A stretch of DNA of 37,462 nt. It comes from Actinomycetota bacterium (GTDB lineage Bacteria; Actinomycetota; Thermoleophilia; Solirubrobacterales; Thermoleophilaceae). A program made the translations under genes and the position numbers. The DNA lies in the NCBI GenBank assembly GCA_019246335.1, contig JAFAQQ010000109.1, forward strand, positions 1-37,462, given 5' to 3'. The notes under the pieces are model-generated. The model was given only the letters and a program-made list of their open reading frames with translations, did not search any database and was not told the origin of the DNA. This document shows, piece by piece, positions 16,711 through 25,769 of this stretch (within the stretch, counting starts at the first letter, position 1; each line of letters starts with the position of its first letter).

Positions 16711-17245
16711 CCGGGGCGCGGTGGATCGTGATCAGCGTGTCGCCGTAGGTCCGCTCGTCCGATTGCGGCAGACCGAGGGCCAGGGGCGAGCGCTTGTCTG
16801 ATTCGGAGAGGATCACGGCGTCGGGGGCCAGCACGCCGGGCAGGTGCTCGGTCAGCGGCCCCCCCAGGCGGGCGGCGGAATCATATGGGGGGTCGAGGAG
16901 GACGACGTCGAACGCCTGTCTACCCCGGCGCCGGCGGAGCCACGCGAGCGCGTCGCCGGTGACCACGGCGGCCCGCTCCGCCGCCCCCACGGCAGCGAGG
17001 TTGCGGCGGATGACCTCCACCGCGGCGCGGTCGCGCTCGACGAAGGTGGCGTGCCCGGCCCCCCGTGAGAGCGCCTCGATCCCGAGCGCGCCGGAGCCGG
17101 CGAAGGCGTCGAGGACGCGCAGCCCGTCGAGCGGCCCGAGGATCGCGAACAGCGCCTCGCGCACGCGGTCGGCCGTGGGTCGGGTGGACCGGCCGGGCGG
17201 GGCGCGGAGGGGACGCCCGCGAAACTCTCCGGCGACGACCCTCAG
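16700..17245 (-). CDS. rsmD: 16S rRNA (guanine966-N2)-methyltransferase RsmD (start uncertain)
   Basis: LRVVAGEFRGRPLRAPPG.STRPTADRVREALFAIL...VLDAFAGSGALGIEALSRGA...LLDPPYDS; no clear ATG/GTG at the homologous N-terminus. Confidence 0.88.
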   Translation of the reverse strand: MRVVAGEFRGRPLRAPPGRSTRPTADRVREALFAILGPLDGLRVLDAFAGSGALGIEALSRGAGHATFVERDRAAVEVIRRNLAAVGAAERAAVVTGDALAWLRRRRGRQAFDVVLLDPPYDSAARLGGPLTEHLPGVLAPDAVILSESDKRSPLALGLPQSDERTYGDTLITIHRAPDDR

Positions 17246-17309
17246 CGGCGCGACTCCGGGCGGGGCGACGGCGGCCGGCGGCCGAGGCTCGGCCGCTCGA
17301 GGCGCCGCG

Positions 17310-19451
17310 TCACGCGGCGATGCGCCCGGAGCGCTCGGCGAAACGCGAGGCTCTGGCCGCGCCGAGCAGGGCGTGCTCCGGCGCCTCGAGGTGGGCATCG
17401 CGCGAGAGGATCTCCTCGGCGATCCGGTGGGTGCGCTCCAGGAGGTCGGCGTCGTCGGGCAGCCGCGCGACCCGCAGCTCGCGCTCCCCGTGCTGCCGCG
17501 TCCCGAGCACCTCTCCGGCCCCGCGGATGGCCAGATCGACCTCGGCCAGCGTGAAGCCGTCGCTCTCCTCCGCCAGCGCGCGCAGCCGCGGCTGGTCCGG
17601 ATCGCCGAACAGGATGCAGAGCCCCGGGTGCCGGCCCCGCCCCACCCGGCCGCGGAGCTGGTGGAGCTGGGAGACGCCATACCGCTCGGCCGACTCGACG
17701 AGCATCACCGTCGCGTTCGGCACGTCGATCCCGACCTCGATGACGCTGGTGGCGACCAGCACGTCCGCCTCGCCGGACGCGAAGGCGCGCATCGCCTCGG
17801 CCTTGCGGCGGGCGCTCATCTGGCCGTGGATCAGCTCGACCCGGTGCGCGCGGAACTCGTCGTCGGCGAGCCGCTCGGCCTCCGCCGTCGCGGCGCGGGC
17901 CTGCAGGACCTCGGACTCCTCCACCAGCGGGCAGACGACGAAGACCTGCCGGCCGGCCGCGATCTCCTCGCAGGCGCGCTCGTAGACGCGGCGGCGGGCA
18001 CGCGCGCCGTCGACCACGTGGGTGCCGATCGCCTGGCGGCCCGCCGGCAGGTCGCGCAGGATCGAGCAGTCGAGGTCGCCGTAGCGCATGAGCCGGTACG
18101 TGCGCGGGATCGGCGTGGCGGTGAGGTGCAGCACATGCGGCGAGCGGCCCGGCGGCGCCTTCTCCTCGAGAGCGGTCCGCTGCCGCACGCCGAAGCGGTG
18201 CTGCTCGTCGACGACCGCGAGCGCCAGGGCGCGGAACTCGACGGTGTCCTCGATCAGGGCGTGCGTGCCCACGACCAGCCCGAGCTCTCCGGACTCGAGG
18301 CGGGCGAGCACGTCGCGCCGGCGGGCGGTCGGGGTCGACCCCGTGAGGAGCGCGATGGGAACGTGTCCGCCGAGCAGCTGGTCGAGCGTCGCCATGTGCT
18401 GCTCGGCGAGCGTCTCGGTGGGCGCCATGAGCGCCGCCTGCCGGCCGTTCTCGAGGGCTCGCAACATCGCGTGGAGCGCGACCACGGTCTTGCCCGAGCC
18501 GACCTCGCCCATCAGGAGCCGCTGCATCGGCCGCCCTGAGGCGAGGTCGGCGTCGATCTCCGCGATCGCCCGGTCCTGGTCGCCCGTGAGCCGAAACGGA
18601 AGCGAGGCGAGCCAGGGGCCGGCGAGCTCGCCGGTGGGGTCGAGCTCGATCGCGCTCAGCGCCTCCTCGCGCGCGCGGCGGCGCCCGACGTACTCGAGCC
18701 CGAGCACCAGCAGCTCGTCGAACGCGAGCCGGCGCCGGGCGAGCTCGGTCTCGTCCTCGTCGTCGGGGAAGTGGAGGGCGTCGAGCGCCGCGGCCCGCTC
18801 AGGGAGCCGCTCGGAGGCGCGCAGGAGCGACGGCAGGGGCTCGACCGTCTCGCCCTCGAGCGGCCGCGCCCGCTTTACGAGCTCGCGGATGCGGTCCGAG
18901 GTGACGCCCTCCGTGGCCGGGTACACGGGCGTGAGCCCCTCGGCTCGCACGTCGGCGGCCGTCACCCCGGGCGCCGCCTCGTAGGTCGAGACGACGAAGC
19001 TGTTGCGCCGCCGCGTGTCGGCGCGGCCGTGCAGCACGGCCCGCGTGCCGGGCGGGAGCCGGTCCACGACCCACGGCTGGTTGAACCAGACCGCCTTCAT
19101 CGTCCCGCCGTCGTCTGTGACCGTGGCCTCGACCACCGAGACGCGGCCGCGCGTCCGCCGGCGCGCGATCCTGCGGATGTCCGCGATCACCGTCGCCTCG
19201 TCGCCGGGCGCCAGCGCCGCGATCGGACGCGCCTCGCGGCGGTCCTCGTGGCGGAACGGCAGGTGCTCGAGCAGGTCTCCGAGGGACGCGATTCCCAGCG
19301 TCTCGAGCGCCGCCGACGTGCGCCGGCTGGTGCGCGGGAGCGGCGCCGCGAGGCGCGACGCCCTGGGCGCGGTGCGCGAGCCGGCGGTCAGCTGACGCCG
19401 GTCGAGCGGCTGCACGCTCGCGAAGCGAAGCGGTACATCGGCGGCGGACAT
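17310..19451 (-). CDS. recG: ATP-dependent DNA helicase RecG
   Basis: LLMGEVGSGKTVVALHAML, VVDEQHRFGVRQR, LHLTATPIPRT, QLRGRVGRGRHPGLCILF. Confidence 0.96.
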   Translation of the reverse strand: MSAADVPLRFASVQPLDRRQLTAGSRTAPRASRLAAPLPRTSRRTSAALETLGIASLGDLLEHLPFRHEDRREARPIAALAPGDEATVIADIRRIARRRTRGRVSVVEATVTDDGGTMKAVWFNQPWVVDRLPPGTRAVLHGRADTRRRNSFVVSTYEAAPGVTAADVRAEGLTPVYPATEGVTSDRIRELVKRARPLEGETVEPLPSLLRASERLPERAAALDALHFPDDEDETELARRRLAFDELLVLGLEYVGRRRAREEALSAIELDPTGELAGPWLASLPFRLTGDQDRAIAEIDADLASGRPMQRLLMGEVGSGKTVVALHAMLRALENGRQAALMAPTETLAEQHMATLDQLLGGHVPIALLTGSTPTARRRDVLARLESGELGLVVGTHALIEDTVEFRALALAVVDEQHRFGVRQRTALEEKAPPGRSPHVLHLTATPIPRTYRLMRYGDLDCSILRDLPAGRQAIGTHVVDGARARRRVYERACEEIAAGRQVFVVCPLVEESEVLQARAATAEAERLADDEFRAHRVELIHGQMSARRKAEAMRAFASGEADVLVATSVIEVGIDVPNATVMLVESAERYGVSQLHQLRGRVGRGRHPGLCILFGDPDQPRLRALAEESDGFTLAEVDLAIRGAGEVLGTRQHGERELRVARLPDDADLLERTHRIAEEILSRDAHLEAPEHALLGAARASRFAERSGRIAA

Positions 19452-19543
19452 CCGACTCTCATATACAGCGAGGGGTGGTCGTCGCCGCGCCGACGGGCAC
19501 GAGCCCGGGCGCGTTCGCCGAGCTCACCGCTCCATCGACGCGT

Positions 19544-19561
19544 GTCGATCGAGCGATCGAC
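19544..19561. repeat. Inverted repeat GTCGATCG-AG-CGATCGAC abutting the stop codon of the DAK2 gene
   Basis: Perfect 8-bp arms; possible small hairpin/terminator. Confidence 0.35.
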
Positions 19562-21211
19562 CTACTCGGCGCAGAGGAGCCACCACCAGGTCGGCTGACC
19601 GCCCGCGTGGTAGTCGAGCTCGACGCCCGCCGGCAGCGCCCTCTCCACGGCCTCCCGGCCGAGAGGCGCGTCCGCGCCCACGATGCAGGTGAGGACCTCG
19701 CTGCCCTCGGCGACGCTCCGCATCACGGAGCCCAGGGTCGCCTCGGGCTCCCCCCAAGCCACCATCTCCTCCCCCACGTAGCCCACCGCGTCGCCCGTGT
19801 CGAACCGGCCGGCGGGGTCGGGGCGGGCGGCGCCGGCCACGCCCCCGGTCGTCACCGCCTCGAGCTCCCGGGCGAGCGTCGCCGCGTTCTCGGCCGCCGG
19901 CGCGTCGCGATCGAATGCCAAGAGCGCCGGGATGGCCGCCTGCTGGGACCGCGTGGGGACGACGCGGACGCTCTTCTCCGAGAGCTCCGCGGCGCGCTCC
20001 GCCGCCAGGATGACGTTGGGGCTGTTCGGGAGGAGGACGACCCCCCGCGCGGCCGCCGCGTGCACGCCCGCGAGGAGGTCGTAGGTCGAGGGGTTGAGCG
20101 TCGGCCCGCCATCTGCGACCTGCGCGCCGAGGCCCTCGTACAGGGCGGCGATGCCGGGACCGTTGACGACCGCGACGACGCCGCACTCGGCCACCTCGCG
20201 GTCGGGGCCACCGTCCCGGAGCCGCTCGTCGCGCTCGGCCACCTGCTCGCGCATGTCGGCTACGTCGAGGCGCGACACCGACCCCGCGTCCTCGAAGAGC
20301 GCCACGGCGCGGTCCGGCTCGTCGGTGTGGACGTGGACCTTGAGCGTCTGGCGGTCGCCGACCACGAGCACGGAGTCTCCGAGCTGCTCCAGCTCAGGAA
20401 CGAAGCGGCTCGACTCGAGGCCGTCGCCGGTAACCGCGAAGTTCGTGCAGTAGCGGAAGCGGCTTGACTCGTGGCCGTGGGCGTGATGCAGCGCGCCAGC
20501 CGGTGCGGCGTGGTGCTCGAGCTCCGGCGGGCGGTCGCCCCGGAGGGCGCCGATCAGCCCCGCCATGATTACCGTGAGCCCGTACGCCCCGGCGTCGACC
20601 ACGCCCGCCTGCCGCAGTACGTCGAGCTGCTCCGGGCCCCGCTCCACCGCCTCCGTCCCGGCGGCGAGCGCTCGATCGAGCACCTCGGCGAGCAGCTGGT
20701 CCTGGGTGGTGGGCTCGACCCCCTCCGCCAGCCGCCGGGGCTCCATGTGCGCGAGCTCCTGCGCCACCCGGTGCGCCATGGCGCGCACGGCGGTGAGCAT
20801 CGTCCCCTCGGCCGGATCGCGGACCGAGCCATACGCCGCGTCGGCCGCGCGGGCGAGCGCCGCGCTCACGAGGATCGGGTCGACGAGCTCGCCGGGCCGC
20901 GAGGCCAGCTCCTCGGCCGCGCCCCGCACGATCTGCGAGAGGATGACGCCGCTGTTGCCGCGCGCCCCGAGCAGCGCTGCGCGCGCGACCGCGGCCACGA
21001 GCTCGTCGCGGCCCACTTCGTCGATCGGCTGGCCGTTGATCCGGTCGAGCTCGCTCAGGACCGCGCGCAGGGTCATCGCCATGTTGTCGCCGGTGTCGCC
21101 GTCCGCGACCGGGAACACGTTCAGGTCGTTGACCTCCTGGCGGCGGCTCTCGAGCTCCGCGCAGGCCGCGGCGACCGCGCGCCGGAATCGGACGATGCTG
21201 GGGTCCGACAT
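19562..21211 (-). CDS. DAK2 domain/DegV-like fusion protein (YloV/FakA family)
   Basis: NDLNVFPVADGDTGDNMAMTLRAVL, LLGARGNSGVILSQIVRGAAEEL; next to recG. Confidence 0.92.
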   Translation of the reverse strand: MSDPSIVRFRRAVAAACAELESRRQEVNDLNVFPVADGDTGDNMAMTLRAVLSELDRINGQPIDEVGRDELVAAVARAALLGARGNSGVILSQIVRGAAEELASRPGELVDPILVSAALARAADAAYGSVRDPAEGTMLTAVRAMAHRVAQELAHMEPRRLAEGVEPTTQDQLLAEVLDRALAAGTEAVERGPEQLDVLRQAGVVDAGAYGLTVIMAGLIGALRGDRPPELEHHAAPAGALHHAHGHESSRFRYCTNFAVTGDGLESSRFVPELEQLGDSVLVVGDRQTLKVHVHTDEPDRAVALFEDAGSVSRLDVADMREQVAERDERLRDGGPDREVAECGVVAVVNGPGIAALYEGLGAQVADGGPTLNPSTYDLLAGVHAAAARGVVLLPNSPNVILAAERAAELSEKSVRVVPTRSQQAAIPALLAFDRDAPAAENAATLARELEAVTTGGVAGAARPDPAGRFDTGDAVGYVGEEMVAWGEPEATLGSVMRSVAEGSEVLTCIVGADAPLGREAVERALPAGVELDYHAGGQPTWWWLLCAE

Positions 21212-21273
21212 CGCCCGCATGTTCTACACCCGCCGGAGGCCGACCGGCATCCGGAACGCCCCTGACCGGCGGC

Positions 21274-21279
21274 TACGGT
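21274..21279 (+). promoter_or_regulatory. Candidate -10 hexamer TACGGT, 7 nt before fmt GTG (leaderless)
   Basis: TACGGT-gttcggc-GTG. Confidence 0.5.
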
Positions 21280-21286
21280 GTTCGGC

Positions 21287-22189
21287 GTGCGGACCGTCTA
21301 CCTCGGGACATCCGACTTCGCGGTGACGGTCTTGGAGCGCCTCGCCGCGAGCGACCACAGGCCCGCGCTGGTGGTGACCCGCCCCGACCGCCCCCGCGGT
21401 CGAGGCCGCCGTCTCGCCTCGCCGCCGGTCGCCGAGTCGGCCCGCGCGCTCGGGCTCGAGCTCCTGCAGCCCGACAGCGTGAACTCCGACGAGGCGCGCG
21501 CGGCCGTCGCCGGGACCTCGCCCGACGCCGTCTGCATCTGCGCGTACGGCGCGCTGATCCGCGAGCCCCTCCTCTCCGAGCACCCCATGCTCAACGTGCA
21601 CCCCTCGCTGCTGCCCCGCTGGCGCGGCGCCGCCCCGATCGAGCGCTCGATCGAGGCGGGCGACCCGGAGACCGGGGTGTCGATCATGCGCCCGATCATG
21701 GAGATGGACGCCGGGCCGGTGTGCCTGCAGCGGCGTGAGCCGATCCATCCCGACGACGACTACGGCTCGCTCTCGGCGCGGCTCGCCCCCCTGGGCGGCG
21801 ACCTGCTCGTGGAGGCCCTGGACACCTCCCCGCCGTTCGTCGAGCAGCCCGCCGACGGCGTTACGGTCGCGCCGAAGATCGAGGCCGCCGACCGGGCTCT
21901 CGACCCGTCGCTCGACGCAGCCGCGAACGAGCGGCGCGTGCGGGCGCTGACCCCGCACGTCGGCGCCTACGTGGTGCTGCCGGGGGACGAGCGGTTGCGC
22001 GTGCGCCGCGCGGCGGTGTCGGACGCACCCCCGCCGCCGCCGTCCGAGCTGGCCGCGGACGGAGACCGCCTGTTCTACGGGTGCGTCGACGGTGCGCTCG
22101 AGCTGCTCGAGGTTCAGCCGGCCGGCGGGCGGCCGATGGATGCGGGCGCCTACCTGCGCGGGCACGGCGCGCGCGTAGGCCGCGGCTGA
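21287..22189 (+). CDS. fmt: Methionyl-tRNA formyltransferase
   Basis: VRTVYLGTSDFAVTVLERLA; NVHPSLLPRWRGAAPIERSIEAGDPETGVSIM. Confidence 0.95.
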   Translation: MRTVYLGTSDFAVTVLERLAASDHRPALVVTRPDRPRGRGRRLASPPVAESARALGLELLQPDSVNSDEARAAVAGTSPDAVCICAYGALIREPLLSEHPMLNVHPSLLPRWRGAAPIERSIEAGDPETGVSIMRPIMEMDAGPVCLQRREPIHPDDDYGSLSARLAPLGGDLLVEALDTSPPFVEQPADGVTVAPKIEAADRALDPSLDAAANERRVRALTPHVGAYVVLPGDERLRVRRAAVSDAPPPPPSELAADGDRLFYGCVDGALELLEVQPAGGRPMDAGAYLRGHGARVGRG

Positions 22190-22196
22190 CGCACGC

Positions 22197-23531
22197 ATGG
22201 CGGCGACCCCCGCTCGCCGCTGCGCTCACGCCGTGCTCGGCCGCGTGCTCCACGACGGCGCCTACGCCGACCGCGCCTTCCGGGCCGAGGCGGATCGCCT
22301 CGGTCTCGATCCGCGCGAGCGTGCCTTCGCCCAGCGCCTGGCGTACGGCGCGGTCCAGCGCCTGCGGACGGTGGACTGGGTCGTCGAGCAGCTCGTGGAC
22401 CGGCCGCTCGCCGCGCTCGACCCGCCGGTGCTCGATGCGATCAGGCTCGGGGTCCTGCAGATCGCCTGGCTCGACGGTGTGCCGCCGCACGCCGCGGTCG
22501 ACCAGACCGTCGAGCTCGTCGCGGCCGCGGCCCCGCGAGCGCGGGGCTTCGCGAACGCGGTGATGCGGAGCGCGGCGCGCGGAGCGCCGGCGCTTGTCGC
22601 GCCGCTGTCGGACTCGACCCCGGAGGACGCCGCGCTCACGCACTCGCATCCGGACTGGCTGGCGGCGGCCTGGTGGGACACGCTCGGCGCCGCCGCCGCT
22701 CGCGCGCTCATGAACGAGGACAACGAGCCCGCGGAGAGCGCTGTCCGCGCGAACGCGCTCCGGGGAACGCGCGACTCGGCCATCGATGCGCTCGTGGCCG
22801 ACGGTGCGGACGCCCGCCCGGGAGACGCCGTGCCCGAGGCGATCGTGATCACGGGCGCGTACGACGTCCACGGATCGAAGGCGTTCGCCGCCGGCATGGT
22901 GATGCCGCAGTCGCGCGCGTCGATGCTCGTGGGCCATGCCTGCGCCCCGGATCCCGGCGAGCGCATCCTCGACATGTGCGCGGCGCCGGGGGCGAAGGCG
23001 ACACACATCGCGGCGCTCATGGGCGACGCCGGGGAAGTCGTCGCGGTCGAGCGGAATCCGGCCCGGGCGGACGAGCTGCGAACTAACTGCGAGCGCCTCG
23101 GAGCACGGTCGGTCTCGGTGCGTACGGCCGATGCCAGACATCCCGTCGAGCCCGAGGGGTTCGACCGGATACTGCTCGACGCCCCCTGCTCGGACCTCGG
23201 CACGCTCCAGTCGCGGCCCGACGCGCGCTGGCGGCACGACCCGCGCTCGGTCGCGGGCCTCGCCGACCTCCAGCGCGGCCTGCTCGACGCGGCCGCCGGG
23301 CAGCTCCGGCCCGGAGGCGTCCTCGTCTACTCGACATGCACGATCTCCAGCCCGGAGAACGGTGCGCAGATCGACGGCCTGCTCGACCGCCGGCCCGAGC
23401 TCGCCGCCGACGCGCTCGGCCACGAGTGGCCCACGTTCGCGTCGCGCGACGATCCGCGCTACCTGCAGCTGCTTCCGCATCGAGACCGGACAGACGGATT
23501 CTTCGTCGCCCGGCTGCGACGCACCGGCTAG
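22197..23531 (+). CDS. rsmB: 16S rRNA (cytosine967-C5)-methyltransferase RsmB/Sun
   Basis: N-terminal NusB-like domain; MCAAPGAKATHIAALM, LDAPCSDLGTLQSRPDARWR, LVYSTCTISSPEN. Confidence 0.95.
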   Translation: MAATPARRCAHAVLGRVLHDGAYADRAFRAEADRLGLDPRERAFAQRLAYGAVQRLRTVDWVVEQLVDRPLAALDPPVLDAIRLGVLQIAWLDGVPPHAAVDQTVELVAAAAPRARGFANAVMRSAARGAPALVAPLSDSTPEDAALTHSHPDWLAAAWWDTLGAAAARALMNEDNEPAESAVRANALRGTRDSAIDALVADGADARPGDAVPEAIVITGAYDVHGSKAFAAGMVMPQSRASMLVGHACAPDPGERILDMCAAPGAKATHIAALMGDAGEVVAVERNPARADELRTNCERLGARSVSVRTADARHPVEPEGFDRILLDAPCSDLGTLQSRPDARWRHDPRSVAGLADLQRGLLDAAAGQLRPGGVLVYSTCTISSPENGAQIDGLLDRRPELAADALGHEWPTFASRDDPRYLQLLPHRDRTDGFFVARLRRTG

Positions 23532-23564
23532 CGCGAGCGCCGGGTTCGCAACAATCAGCGCGAC

Positions 23565-23792
23565 ATGGAGTCCGCCAGCCCGCTTGGACGCCCTTCGTGC
23601 CCGGCCTGTGGCGAGCCGTGGCTCAGCCCGACCAACCTGCCGGGCCGGTACCGCTGCGTCTACTGCCTGCGCAGGTTCGAGCTGCGCTCCGACTGCCCGA
23701 ACTGCGGCGCGCACTCCACGATCGCTCGCATGTCGGACACGGCGAACGTCGAGTGCCGCAACTGCGGCGGAAGCATGCTGCGCCCGATCTGA
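23565..23792 (+). CDS. Small multi-CxxC zinc-ribbon protein (YfgJ-like)
   Basis: CPACGEPWLSPTNLPGRYRCVYCLRRFELRSDCPNCGAHSTIARMSDTANVECRNCGGSML; four CxxC knuckles in 75 aa. Confidence 0.75.
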   Translation: MESASPLGRPSCPACGEPWLSPTNLPGRYRCVYCLRRFELRSDCPNCGAHSTIARMSDTANVECRNCGGSMLRPI

Positions 23793-23805
23793 TTACGCGC
23801 CCGGC

Positions 23806-25152
23806 TCATGCTCGCCTGTACAGGCCGTACAGCAGCGCGCACAGGACCGCCGCGCCAGCGAGGTACGCGAGCTCCACCTGCAGCACCCTCCCGCCGACCC
23901 GCGGCGCGACGAGCAGCACCACGAAGGCGGCGGCGGCCACGCTCCAGCAGATGGCCGCGTCGCGGGCGCGCCCGCGCGCGAGCGCTGCCTGGTTGAGCGT
24001 GGCGGCCGACAGGTAGAGGCCCATCCCCGCTGCGACGGCGACGAGGCCGCCGCGGGCGTAGCGACCGTGGCCGAAGGCCGCGTGCATCAGCGTCGGGCCT
24101 ACGGTCAGCAGCAGGACTGCGACGATTGCGGCAAACGCCGCGACCGCGAGGATCGTGCGTGTCACCGCGCGCCGGAACGGGTCCTCGTCGCCGGCCGCCC
24201 GGAGTCGCGTCAGATGCGGCAGGATCGAGGTCTGCACGGCCTGGAAGAGCTGCAGCGGGGCCCGCGCGATCAGGAGCACGTTGAAGGCGAACCCCGCCAG
24301 GGCCGCCGCACCCTGCGCCGCCGTGGCCTTAACGAGGAGGGGGCCGGCGTTGAGGAAGGTCTGCTCGGCGAGCATGATCACGAGCACCGCGCCAGCGAAA
24401 CCGGCGCCCCGTGCCAGGGTCAGCTCGCCCTCGGCCGCCGGCACTCCGGGCTCGGCTTGTCGCGACCGGCGCAGGCGCCGGCGAAGCGCCCACGGCACGA
24501 CCGACAGGGACAGCAGTGGGGCCGCCGCGATGCCCAGGGCGACCGCGGTCTGCCCGTGGGAGATGCCGATGACCGCGACGATCGCGAACGCGCACCGCGA
24601 CGACGACTCGACCAGCACCAGGATGCCGTACAGGCCAAACCGCCGGTGTCCGGCCAGGAACCCGCGCGCGAAGTAGCTCGCGGCGTAGCTCGGCACCGCA
24701 GCGACCATGATCCAGTAGAGCGCCGGCGCCCCACCGAGCAGGCCGTGCTGGAGGGGGTGGCGCAGCGCCAGCGCCGCCGCGACGAACAGGGCCGCCAGCG
24801 CACACTGGATCGTGGCGGCGACGCGCAGGTGCTCCCGCCCGGTCGACCCGCGTGCCTCGCGGTCGGCGATGGTGCGCGACAGGAGCTGCTCCACCGGCCG
24901 GTAGAGGACTGAGACGACGACGAAGACCGCCGACCACAGCAGCGCGATCCCGCCGTACGCGGAGCTGGTCAGGGCATGGCTCGCGAGGGCGAAGTACGCG
25001 TAGGTGACCACCCCCGTCGAGGCGATCCCGACGGACAGGGCCGCCGCCCCCCGGCCGTACTCCGACGTCGAGCTGAGGGGAAGTTTTGGGTCGCCATAGC
25101 GACCACAAATGTCCCCTCGGGCGGAAACCGGTCGCGACTCGGGCGCGCTCAA
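23806..25152 (-). CDS. Polysaccharide/lipid-linked glycan flippase (MATE/Wzx-like, ~12 TM)
   Basis: Polytopic hydrophobic protein; the only plausible in-frame start found is TTG overlapping the methyltransferase stop (TTGA). Confidence 0.8.
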   Translation of the reverse strand: MSAPESRPVSARGDICGRYGDPKLPLSSTSEYGRGAAALSVGIASTGVVTYAYFALASHALTSSAYGGIALLWSAVFVVVSVLYRPVEQLLSRTIADREARGSTGREHLRVAATIQCALAALFVAAALALRHPLQHGLLGGAPALYWIMVAAVPSYAASYFARGFLAGHRRFGLYGILVLVESSSRCAFAIVAVIGISHGQTAVALGIAAAPLLSLSVVPWALRRRLRRSRQAEPGVPAAEGELTLARGAGFAGAVLVIMLAEQTFLNAGPLLVKATAAQGAAALAGFAFNVLLIARAPLQLFQAVQTSILPHLTRLRAAGDEDPFRRAVTRTILAVAAFAAIVAVLLLTVGPTLMHAAFGHGRYARGGLVAVAAGMGLYLSAATLNQAALARGRARDAAICWSVAAAAFVVLLVAPRVGGRVLQVELAYLAGAAVLCALLYGLYRRA

Positions 25153-25769
25153 TCGAGTCCGACGAGCGCGAGCGTCCACGGCAGCGGGGTGCGCACCTCG
25201 AGGACCCGGCCGTGGCGCGTGAGCAGCGAGTGGAACCCGACCTTCGACCAGTGGTTCACGTGACCGGGCGTATCCCCGAGCCGCGACAGGTACGCGCCGC
25301 GCGCCAGGTTGAGCAGCCGCCAGATGGGCTCGCGCGGCACGGATACCAGCAGCCTGCGCCGGGCGACCCTCGACATCTCGGCGAGCACCGCGTCGGGGTC
25401 CGGGACGTGCTCGAGCACCTCGATCCCGGCCACCAGGTCGAACTCGCCCGCGCCGAAGGGAAGCGACTCGGCGCGCGCGGCGGCGAACTCGAGGTTGGCC
25501 CGGCGGCGCGTATCCCATTCGGCCCGCAGAACCGGGTCGTCGAGGTCCACCCCCACCACCCGTCCGGCGCCGAGCCGCTCCGCCCACTCCGAGGTGAGGA
25601 CGCCTTCCCCGCAGCCGACGTCGAGGACCGACTCGGGCGCGGCGCGATCCCACAGCTCGTCGAGGGCCTCCCTGAAGCCGGCGACGAGGCGCCTGGCGAC
25701 CGGATTACCCGATCCGTACTTGTCGTAGAGGTTGCCGGTGGGTACCGCGGCCGCCGGGGCCCCGCTCAC
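25149..25769 (-). CDS. SAM-dependent class I methyltransferase
   Basis: VLDVGCGEGVLTSEWAERLGAGRVVGVDLDD...FDLVAGIEVLEHVPDPDAVLAEMSRV; GTGA overlap with upstream gene. Confidence 0.9.
   Translation of the reverse strand: MSGAPAAAVPTGNLYDKYGSGNPVARRLVAGFREALDELWDRAAPESVLDVGCGEGVLTSEWAERLGAGRVVGVDLDDPVLRAEWDTRRRANLEFAAARAESLPFGAGEFDLVAGIEVLEHVPDPDAVLAEMSRVARRRLLVSVPREPIWRLLNLARGAYLSRLGDTPGHVNHWSKVGFHSLLTRHGRVLEVRTPLPWTLALVGLD

Noticed and set aside
25089-25104. GGTCGC-CATA-GCGACC inverted repeat near the flippase start
   Set aside because: Short 6-bp arms inside the predicted coding region; it shares a CATA loop with the rpmB hairpin but this is probably coincidence.
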